NCBI RefSeq assembly: GCF_964355755.1
Contig: NC_092672.1
Coordinates: 37,692,501 to 37,756,500, forward strand
Direction: 5' to 3'
Length of the DNA stretch: 64,000 nt
Source of the DNA: Antedon mediterranea
Taxonomy: Eukaryota; Echinodermata; Crinoidea; Comatulida; Antedonidae
Shown here: positions 12,504 through 24,000 of the stretch, piece by piece
Position numbering within the stretch: position 1 is the stretch's first letter
Layout of the letters: the number at the start of each line of letters is the position of its first letter
Position numbers and translations under genes: made by a program
The notes under the pieces: model-generated
The model's database searches: none
Told to the model about the DNA's origin: nothing
Seen by the model: only the letters and a program-made list of their open reading frames with translations

Positions 12504-15078
12504 GATTCCAAGTGAAAATTTTGAAACTTCAAAAAGTTTCTAAATCGTCCTGAATAAAAAAATGTGAACACTTCTTCAAATTTAGTGTGCTTATATAATT
12601 AGGCCTAGCCTAGGCCTATATATTATTGGGAGTCATGCAGAGTAATTATTCCATTATTTTCATAATAATAAACTGTGAATAATACAAACTAATGGATATC
12701 AAGGTCTAGGCCTAGGCCTATATTAGGCCTACTGTAGTCTAGTTAAAACACCAAAGAGTTTGCACAAGCACATTTAGACCCAGTTACTGTAGGAGTCTAG
12801 GGCCTATGCCTAAAAAAAGTAGGTCTAGGCCTAGCCTAGGCCTATATTTGAATTGAATAAATGTGAATTGATTGTTTATAAATTTAGACAAGTTTATCTT
12901 ATTATTTTTTAGCCTATAGGCCTATATAGTCTTATAGACTAGGAGGCTAGGCCTATATTTTTTTATTTTCTAGCAGGGTCTACCTGACCACATACACCAA
13001 GACAAAATTAAAGCAAGCCTAGGCCTAATAGTGTAGGACAACAAATTAAGCCCGTCGGCCATTTCTGCTTTCTAGCTAGGCCTACATTTACATATGACAC
13101 CAGGTAGCTTCAAAGGGAAGCGTCGTCGGCCTGCGTCGAATAGGAATCAGAGAGAGCGCGGTTCCTTAACTCGCAGTCATCATGTATTGCCTAGCACTTT
13201 TCTTTATATATCGTAAAATATAGCAATAAAAATGTTAACATATAAAAGGCAAAATAATAATACCTTTAATAACCAGTTTCAAAAGCCATATAACTTTAAA
13301 AGTACTATTTTTATTGATTTTTTTGTGATTTCTGTCGACCGAAACTACTTCGACAAGCGAAAACGCAAGTTCTGTGGAGTAACTTTACAAAACCAACGCA
13401 CGCCAATTGAACACCAATAGAGAACGCTCTATATTATTGTTCCCGTTTCCGATGCTATCTAGTATCTCTTCTTTTATTTATGTCAACAAGATACATAAAA
13501 ACAAACTTTCATTTAAAAAAACATGTTATTAAAAAAACATGTTATTAAAAAAAAGTCAAAATAAACAGATCCTGTTGGCGTCCATTGGATTCTTTTTTTT
13601 TGTCTTGTGTGAGTTCTTCTCACGTTTATTTAAATTCAATTATATACATATAAGTACTATTTGTGACAATTAAAAGTAAGTGTTTAGAGTAGTTAAAATA
13701 CCGGTATATTTACATAATAAGATGCTAGAATTCAGTATTAACCATATATTTTCTCATTTAAAATTTTAGATACGATGTAATTTAAAATGTTGAAATGAAA
13801 AATGGCGGTAAAATACATGATATTTTCTTGTTAAACTATCTTATTTGTGTTCTTATTTGTGTTCGAGTAGAGAGGCTATAATCTCATGGGAGGAAAATGT
13901 AGTATCCTCCCTCCATCCATTGGATTCTTGGTTTACTATTTGTTCCTAATTATCATGGTTTATCATCATTTTTTAAATCCAATTTTTTGGAGTGTATTTT
14001 TAAATTATTTAAATCATCTAGTATTTGTATTCTTATTCAACAACGAGAATGAAATGAGAGATTTTAAACATAAAGTCTGCTGTTTTTGTTACATTTTATT
14101 AGTTTTCATAAAATTTGAAAAATATAATAGCATACTGTACAAAAATAAAACTTACTTTACTAGCTTACAACGGTACATGATTGCTTTCACATAATTATGT
14201 CAATCTATGTGCATTAGATGTAACAACTAAATTAAATCGTAAGGAAACATGATACATGAATACTTTGAACTAACTCAGTATTTGTAACTATAGACTTGTG
14301 TGACTGATATGTAGCAACTTCATAGTTAAATGATATAATAATTTGTGTATTTCTGTGTAATACTGTATAATATATGGACAACTGTGTAATAACAAAATTA
14401 AATAGTTGATGTAAATTTTGCAGTACACCACGTATATAGTGAAAAGAATTGTTGAGTTTCTCAACGTTTTGATCAAAATACTTTTCATCCGGCAGGAGTG
14501 AGAATGGAAACTTTCAAACAATGTCAACTGAAGCTTGACACTGAATGCTTTGATTCAACTCAGTACTATATGTTACAGTAACATTTTGTTACCAGAACCT
14601 TCGTTTTAATTCAATACCTTTACATATATTCTTTAGAGACAAATTTAGGTATGTTCTACTTTTTTTATGTCCTCCTCAGTTGAGAGATTTTCCCGGGCCT
14701 GTATCACAATGTCTTCTAATTCACTGGTTGTCTTTTTAGAGATAAATTTGGTTGAGATATGTTCTATTTCTTTGATGTAGTCTTCTCAGTTGAGAGATTT
14801 TCCCTGTATCACAATGTCTTCTAATTCACCGGTAGTCTTTTTAGAGATAAATTTGGTTGAGATATGTTCTATTTCTTTGATGTAGTCTTCTCAGTCGAGA
14901 GATTTTCCCTGTAGCATAATGTCTTCTAATTCACTGGTTGTCTTTTTAGAGATAAATTTGGTTGAGATATGTTCTATTTCTTTGATGTAGTCTTCTCAGT
15001 TGAGAGATTTTCCCTGTAACACAATGTCTTCTAATTCACCGGTAGTCTTTTTAGAGACAAATTTGCTTGAGATATGTT
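12504..15078. other. Intergenic: SPT6 promoter side and 3' flank of the Roco gene
   Basis: No conserved protein-coding sequence seen. 12600-13080 holds many AGGCCTA/TAGGCCTA palindromes. 13080-13200 is relatively GC-rich and probably contains the SPT6 5' UTR and promoter. 13200-14600 is AT-rich; short open frames there (for example 13886-14194) have no recognisable domain. 14633-15078 is a 105-bp tandem array forming the 3' flank of the upstream gene. Confidence 0.6.
14633..15078. repeat. 105-bp tandem array, ~4 copies, 3' of the Roco gene stop
   Basis: The markers CAGTTGAGAGATTTTCC occur at 14677, 14787, 14892 (as CAGTCGAG) and 14997, giving periods of 110, 105 and 105 bp. The array touches the stop codon of the Roco gene (15079-15081). 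On the minus strand one frame is a 35-codon repeat interrupted once per unit by TGA at the same place. The leftmost unit has five extra bases. Confidence 0.9.
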
Positions 15079-18000
15079 TCATAGTTCTTTGATTTCCAGC
15101 TTTGTTAACAGATGTTTGTCAATCAGGCGTACCACATCGCCACGCTTGATGTCGATCATACACTTTTTGAGATCTTCCAATGACCAACCTTTCTCGGACC
15201 ATCCATTCATGATGCACATGGTAGGGCTGTCTTTTCTGGCCAAATAGTTGATATAGTGGTCATATCCAAGCTTACAAGCTACGCCACGCCAGTCATTAGC
15301 AAGTGGATGCTCAGGGTCCAGGAGGACACAGATCTCAGTCATGAGATCAAATGGCAGGATGGGTGCAGAGATCTCTTTGAAGATTCCACTGAGAGATCGC
15401 AGGAATACTGGTACTTTTGGCTTTACTGGAGAAGCAGTAACAGTGGCTTGGTGGCCTTCTGAAACATAATTTAAATTTTAATATTTAACTAAACTTTTTT
15501 TAGAGCCAGTCACTATATATATGAAGTAAAGTTGACCAGGTAGATTTCCGTGACAAGATAGTTATTTTATTATTTATCATTTGAGGCTTAGGTGAGGCTT
15601 AGGGGTGGAGTAGGAAAAGTTGAGAGTTAAAACCTTGCAAGCATGTTAACCACCAACCTACAGCTCAACTACTACAGTTAGCTACAATAATATATTTTCT
15701 TCCACTACCTTGCTTTGGCTTGCTATCTCCAAACAAACGTCTAAACCTCGCAGTCTTCATCCGTTGCAGCCCACATGGAACAAGTTTTGAGTTGAGGCAT
15801 TTCTTAAGCTCATGCAAGTGAGTCTTCTCTTTGTAACAGACACGACACAACACAAAGAAGCCGAAGTGCACACGCTTCATCCAGGTGTGACCCAAGTACA
15901 GCAGGTTGTTCTCTAGCAGTTCCAGTACCTGTAACAAGATGTTGTAGAGACCATTGAGACAGGCAATGTGACAATCATTACAAACTAACTAATATTAATT
16001 AATTAATAACTAAATTTGAACAAGAATTTTATAGTGACCATTGAGACAGGCATTTCTAAAATTTTATTGAACAATTCAAAAAATCAATATATAATTTATG
16101 TGGTTTTTTCATAACATGTAGAAATTTGTTTTAATTTATAAATTCATGTAGAAATTTGTTTTAATTTATAAATTTTACACCTTGTTCAAATTGGAATTAA
16201 AATTTCCCCCATTCTTCAACGTCCATCCCAGACTATTTTGGGCTGGGAGTTATGCAACTCAGCTGGGTTAGAAACGTAAGAAATACAAAGAGAATCGTCC
16301 AATTAAGAGAACATTGTTATTAAGAGCCAATCAATTCTCACCATTTTGCAGACACTTGGGCATGGTTCAACTTCATCTTCTTCATCCTCTTCTTCATCAT
16401 CGCTGCAGACTGTACTAGCTCGCAAAATCACCACCTGGCGATAGAAGAACCAAAAAAAAGGAAAAAAGTTTAGATTCAATATCACTGTCACCGTGCCGAT
16501 TAACATGGTTCTCCTGGGTTAAAATTCAAACTTTAGCGTATTTACCGTTTTCTTGTAGCTATTTTGGTCTACAAATGCAGCATGAAAAAATTTAAAGTTA
16601 AGACTTTAAAAACAGAAATGAAGATACAATAATGGAAACAGAAAACTGGGTCATGAACTTTGACATTCAAGGTCACATCCTTAACAACCGTTGTAGCCTA
16701 CCTGGATGCAAGACCTCTTGTTCGGCAAGATTCTGATAACCATGTCATGATCTTCATTCACGTACAAGTTAGCTTGTTGGAAGAAAAGTCTAGGCTCATA
16801 TCCACCCTTGAGCTGCGACCACTGCACAAGCCTTACAATGAGCCGATAGAACAGTCCTTCTGGCAGGAACCCATTGAAGTCAATGTACAGGACAACGGCA
16901 GTCTTTGACTTCATTAGATGTTCAAGGCAGATGACCTCATCTCCTTGGTTCTTCAACAGAGATGGCACATAGAAGAGACGATTGCCTTCCACTGCAGCTT
17001 GTGTCTATCAGAATATAAAATTATATATTTATATATATATCTATCTATCAGTATTTTAAAAACATATACAATTAATAGATGTTACAGTTAAGTATTATAA
17101 TATCCCCAAACTTCAATTGACAGATTACTATCTACAAGAACCAATCAGAATATCCATACCTCAGTGGATTGTGTCTTGACACACAGCAAGTCAAATTTCT
17201 GCATCAGTTGTAACAAGCCTTCTAATTGGTCAAGAAAGTCATGCCACATGTGTCTAATTAGTCTCTCTTCCAGGAGTCCTTCTTCATCAAGTCTTGCCCA
17301 AGCACTTCTGAACTTTGCCCACTACACAAAAAATAATTTTAACAACAATTACACAAACTCGCAAAGTGTGATTATTAAGAGTTAAAAATAATAAAATTAA
17401 ACAAATTCTCATACTTGTTCTGAAGGATCTTTCACTGTGATGACTCTCTTGAAGATACATATTAACCACTGCGGACTGAGAATGATGATGTCATTGAGGG
17501 CGCTGTCTGGTGTGTCACGTTCTCCATAATATATCATGTTACCAAGATCATGGTAGAAGTGCAACATAGTAAACAGTTGAATATCATTGAGGATACCACA
17601 ACTAGAGGCCAGATCTCTAACCTGAAAATAATAACACTTTTACTTACGGTTTGAAGGGTGGTTTCTAGGCTGAGCATTTTAAACCCCTTGTCATGCCAAT
17701 GTTTATCAAGTTGTTTTTTTAAAGTTAATAGAGTTGGTGCGCTGACCAATTCTAATTTCAAAATCAAATAAAAGGGAAAAATGACTTGCCTGCTTGTAGC
17801 TAATTGAGTGTTTCTCTTTGTTGCGCAACTGCTCAATCTCATTCAAGAAGTCCAGCCACTTCAAGGGGATTTTCTCACCCATGTAGTGTTCTTGCTTAGC
17901 TATCAATGTGATGTGATCCCTCAAATCAATTATGGATTGATCCAATGGTCTTAGGCTGTTGTCAATGGCATAGAATTTGCACACAACATGACCTTCATAT

Positions 18001-21000
18001 GGCGTTCCTTTCAATGATTTCTTAACCTCTGCTAACTTTTCTTCGGCCTACAAAGTAAAACAATGAATTTGTAAATACAACATGACAAATTTCAATGCTG
18101 ACATATACTTGTTCATGAAAAAGCATAGAGGAATTAACTGATGTATAAAGAACAATCTAGTTTATGGAAGTATATCTATATAAAAGCAACGTATTTGTAT
18201 TGGTTTATGCACAAATTTAAGTATGTATACTCAAATCTACACCCTGGTAGCTTAGAGTTATCACAGCAGCAGTATGTGCTTAGACAATCATACTCACAAG
18301 AGCTTGTCTTTGTTGAGCGTTTGATAGCTTAGAGTTATCACAGCAGCAGTATGTGCTTAGACAATCATACTCACAAGAGCTTGTCTTTGTTGAGCGTTTG
18401 ATAGCTTAGAGTTATCACAGCAGCAGTATGTGCTTAGACAATCATACTCACAAGAGCTTGTCTTTGTTGCGCGTTTCCTGGTAAACTCTCTCTGTGAGTA
18501 CCAACAATAAACACAGGTGGTGACAACTGTCTCTGCTTTGACACGGATGCATTTTCAGTTGTGTGTGAATAGATTGAACGTAACCAGAAGATCACAAAGT
18601 CCTTGTTGTTCATGTAGTGGTCAGAAACTGAAATCTGTAAGAGATAAGCGTGTTCATATTTATTACAATTAAAGTGTAACTTCTATTTTTAAACTATCCA
18701 TTAGGTGTACATCCCCATTAGAACTTTTTGGTCAAAATCCTTATCAGATAAATCAACTAAGCAGGTGATTAATTACCTGAATCCATACCCCTGTGATTTT
18801 ATTAGCTCTCTTGTAATTGATTGATTAGGACAAGGTACATTCTTCAGTATTCAAGGTTTAACGACCTCCCTATCAAAGTTTGACTTATATAAACACATGT
18901 CACAGTAGGAGGTTAAGTGACATTTACCCGAAGCTTTGAAAAACTTCGGGTAAAAATGAACACATTCTCTAATGGGGCTGTACACGTAATGTCTGTATTA
19001 ATAGAGGTATTCATCCAATGTTGAAACACTGCTAAATTAATTAATTAATTAATTAATTCCAGATTGTTAAAAAACATATTTCCTAACCTTTCCACCATCT
19101 CTGTTGAATACTTCAACTTTAGCAGGTGCATTCAGGTCGTGACAGAGATTGAAGCAAATTATGTAAATGGCACGTGATACCAGGAACACCTGTATATTTA
19201 AATAAAACAATTGTGTAAAACAAATTCTAATTCTTTTAAAATTTTTTATTTCATTTCTAAGAACACAATAGATAAAATACAAAAAAAGGTTTTAAAATTT
19301 ATCATTGAAAAAAACATACTGTAATATAACATAAGAAAATTAAATAAAAACTAATAAAGTTGTTTGTGGTATAAAAAGTCTTTTGGTTTAGTTATACCAT
19401 CACCCATCAAGTACTGTATTTTCTGTAAGTGGTTTATTCAGGGTATTAAGCTCTGTCTACACTATCAAACTCTGTGACAAAAAAATGTGATGTGCCCATA
19501 ATATGATGTCATATCACTACCATATTTGGGTGTATCACTACCATATTTGGGCACATCACAGTTTTTTTGTCAAAATAGTTTGATAGTGTAGACAGAGCTT
19601 TAGCTGAATATGGATAAAGTAAATACTAAAAGATGTTTAACTGGAAACATCTTCTCACCTGATGAGTAATGTAATAAAGATCTTGTCCGGCAAAATCCCA
19701 GATGCTGAGAGTCAAATCATCAATCGTCTCGTCATCAATCACTTGATCCAACTCTTCAGTCTGTCCGAGCTTTTCCTTTTCTACAAGAATGTTCAAGACC
19801 ATTTGAATGACCTCTTCGGGGACGTCAGGGGTCGTTGGGGTTGTTGCTTCCTCTTGTGAAGATATGCTTACTGGTGCATCAGTTTGATCTTCAGCAGAGT
19901 CACTATCAACATAATCTGTAGCGTAAAAGAACTTATTAGATCACACATTCTTGTCAGCAATACACAATATGTTTGTTTGTTATTATTTATTTATACTAGG
20001 TGACCTCTTCAGTCAAAACAGTTCTCCCAGAGGGCTCAGTTATGATCAGTGGCTGTGAGTACACTAGTACACCGAAGTAACCCTCTACTTATCTCGAACG
20101 ATGTACTAGGTTCTTTAAAGTGCAGCTAGATGTGTACACTGGACCTTCGGTTTATAGTCCTTATCAGACAGTGCTAAGCTAATGTACTATTATTAACATA
20201 TTAAAAACATACTGTACCTTCATAGGTAGAATCTATGTAATCCTCATTGTAAGAAGAAGAATAAGACGCTGAATTCCCATCCATCCCTTGCTCTGCTCCA
20301 CTACTATTACATTCTTGTTTCTTCCTTTCATCTTTCTTTGATGCCTGTGTAATTTAGAATAATGAAACACTATACTGATGAGTTATATAAAGCCTGTTAT
20401 CCATTATCAAACGAAAATTTGTTTAGTTAAAATAATAAAATAATTTAATCCAACCGATATGGGCTACTAATGTTATCAGGCCTAGATCCAACATGCATAA
20501 TATAAGTCTTTCTATTTGCTTTATCCTGTATGTTAACTAACCTTTTTCTTTTTCTGCAAAAGCTTTGTTGCAATTTTTTCTGCAACAGCTCTTAAATACT
20601 GCTGTCTTGCCTCACTTGTTTTTCCTAATAAAATACAATTATTCAAAAAAGAGATTCTGAATACATTTATTTAAACAAATTTACAATGTAAAATATTATA
20701 TTATACATAAATTAAATAATTTTATCCGTTAATAATATCATTTCAGTAATCTTTTTTACCATTTTCTGTTACAGTATATTTACTATAAATAATGATTTAT
20801 AATTTAGTTTTTTTAAGTTGTTATCACATTGTGGTACAGGTACTAAAATCAAAACCAATTCTTATTAATGTAAATACCTTCTGTTTGTTTTGGTTTCCAG
20901 TTGGTTGTGTGTTTAACACTGAGTGTGCATGACAGTGATGTTTCTATTCCATCTGTAACTTCTTCTGTGTCATTAAATCTAAAGTAAAGATCAAAGGTAG

Positions 21001-24000
21001 TTAACTGTTTACTATATTTACAACTTCTAATGTTCTATAGATAAAATTATGTATCTAAACTGTTGAAAATGTGGGTAATATTTGTAGTGTCAGTCCAATA
21101 CATATTTTGATAAATTTTGTTACCTTTCTAAACAATCATAATGTTGGCTGTGAGTGCTCTAGCCCACCTCAACCCAGCACATTATTTAAGATCAATCACA
21201 ATTACTTACTCTTGACCAGTGAGGGCTTTGGTAAGGCTGGTTTTGCCAACACGCTCTTGTCCAACAAGCATCAAACGTGTTTGATAGATAGATTTGCTGC
21301 CCTCTTCAATAGCATCGAGAAATGCAATATTAGCCTCCAGCCCCCTCGCCAACACTTCAAGAGGCACCTGGCCTGGGTTTGAGAAACAAATAAAAACAGA
21401 GAGATTAAACAAACTGTATAAATCAAAATAAGCTAATACCACCAGGGCCAAGTGTTCAGGTAACAACATTTAAGTAATTTAGTAGCATATTTTACAAAAA
21501 TATGAAAAAATAACACATTAGTGGCATTGAACACAATTTTTGTTAATGGGTAAGTTTGAAGGCTAACCACTTCCCCCTCCCCACCCCCACCCAATATTTT
21601 CAAAAGAAGTGAAGCAAAATTGTGGTGGTCCCACTCCCTAAATACTAACCTCCTTTAATATCTGTAACTTCATCTCCATAACGTATCGTTAGCTCGTCTT
21701 TGACCACTACAGCATTCGATGCATACCCAGTGTACAAATACACCTCTTTTAAGCCTTTTCTTTTGAACTTAGTCATAAATCGGTGGATAGCATTCAGCAT
21801 GAGATAAGAGCACTGATACTCGCCGATGGATGTATAGCGGTTTGAGATTATAGGAAGTACAACCGTCTCTACGCCAGCTTGTTCTGCCATGTTCAAACAA
21901 TCAAAGGTGCATGTTTCAATCTGTAGGCTCTGTTGTGTGAAGTCCGTAGCGTTCTCATCGTTACCACGTACATGGTAAAGTTGCTGAAATGGAAGCTTCC
22001 CAGCTGATGTTGCAACTGTATTTTTCTGGTGACCTTTTGAACTTGCAAATGCTTCCTGTATCGTGTCAGTTGACAGACCAGCTGAAAATTACAAATATTT
22101 TGTTTTAACTAAAATTTGTAAATTAAAACAAAATTTACTCAAACATAAGTAATGTAGTTTCTTTTGCCAAAAGAGTAACATATTGACCTTTGACCTCTTG
22201 AGGAACTTACCTGGTATACAAAATAGTGTGTTGTTTTCAACCAATAGATTTCAAATCTCTTGCTAAAAAGGAGGCTTGAATTTAGCACCTTAAATAATAT
22301 AACTGAATGATATAAAAGTCTCTGCAACCAAATAATTAAGCACTAAGTTGGTGCCTGGTCAAATTAAAATTTCAATCACCTCACATTTTCCTAAAGAAGC
22401 CAATTAACACTAAGTTGTAATTACCTTCAACTAGTATTCTTGCCGTCAATCCAGAATAAGAGACGTTGTAGTTAGCTGTAGGATTCATGAGCACGTCTGC
22501 AGACTGTTTCGTTGGATTCCCGGTAGCAACAATAAGACGGGTTTGCGAGTCAGGGTAGGTGTACTCACAAAATAATTGAGTAGGTATGCGGTAGGGTCTT
22601 GATGCTTCAAAGAGAAATGTATCATTTTGAATAAAGCTAGGAGAAAGATGAACGTGCTGTTGCAATGAAAAAGTTAACAATTGCAATATTTAACATACAC
22701 TTGTAGGTTGTAGGAGAAAACAACATGGATTATAAACTACAACATGATGAATTTATTTTTACCGAAATCTGACTAAATTTTTTAAACAAAATCCTTGTAG
22801 GATTCAAAATGTTTATCTGTTTTTTGATACAATAAAATGAGAAAAATTAGCGATAAATTAACCTCGACAGTTTTGCTGTCCTGATCGGACAGAATTTGCC
22901 CTCTAGAGGTCAATTATTTAATGACATATTTGTCTTTCTTAGGAAGAAGCTGTCCAATCAGTCAATTTAAAATCCTTGTAGACTATTTACTGCAAGCACT
23001 TTGTGCTCTTAATGCAAACAATAAGTTAAAACCTTCAACCAAGGTTAAAATCTATTGTTAGTTGTTACCTACCTTTTCTCTCAACGACATACTTTTCCAA
23101 AGCCTTTTTAAAAGCCAAAGCTTTTGTAGGAATCTTATCAATAAATATCACTTTTCTGATACTAGATCTACTAGACATGTGTAAAAAGTAATCCAGGACT
23201 GCAGACACAATGACCTCAGCACACGTATGTTCCATCTCACCCCTTCTTCCTAGATTGAAATGCCAAAACGAGCTGTACAGGAGGGGAATGGTGATAGACA
23301 CGCATTGTAGATCTTTTTCACATTTTTGCAATGATTCAGTTATGTTTTGTGTTAATATGCATTTCCATGTTAACGTGTCATCTGTGTCTGGAACATTCAC
23401 ATGAATGATATGTTTACATTTGAGATCTCCGCCAACAGTTGCAACAACTTGGTTGTTTACTGACCTGGAACGACGCAAAACTGACAATGTTGCAATAAAT
23501 TTTTCCAATACATCTTCTCCGGCTAAAAAAAAGAAGAAAATCATACATCGATTACTAAAAATAGGCCAAGACATTTTTTTTTTTAATAGGTTTTTACTCT
23601 GAAATTCACAAGATATGACCTTGCACAAAAGATTCATTTTATAGTATGCACTATAAAGAGGCTATTTTATGTAAAAAAAAGGAACAATTACAATCTCACC
23701 AATTTTTAGTGCTGCTACTCCTAAACCAAAACCAGCTCGTTCATAACGTTTGTCAAATGTAGTTACAATTATCGCATCGGTAGCTTGATAAAACATATCA
23801 TCGCAAAACACTTTGAAGGTAACATTGTATAAGTCTTGTTGGGATAACACTCTGTTTTCTTCAGGTAGTGTCACTCTTGGTAACACTGGTGTAACCAGAG
23901 GAAATAAATGTTCATAGGAACTTTCTGTCTTTGCTTTGAGAGAGTCATCTTCTTCATTGCCTAAAAAATGAAATACTTAATTAATTTTGTCATTCATGAA

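Noticed and set aside
13886-14194. A 102-codon plus-strand frame in the SPT6-Roco spacer
   Set aside because: AT-rich, Phe/Tyr/Leu-heavy translation with no domain or splice context; it looks random.
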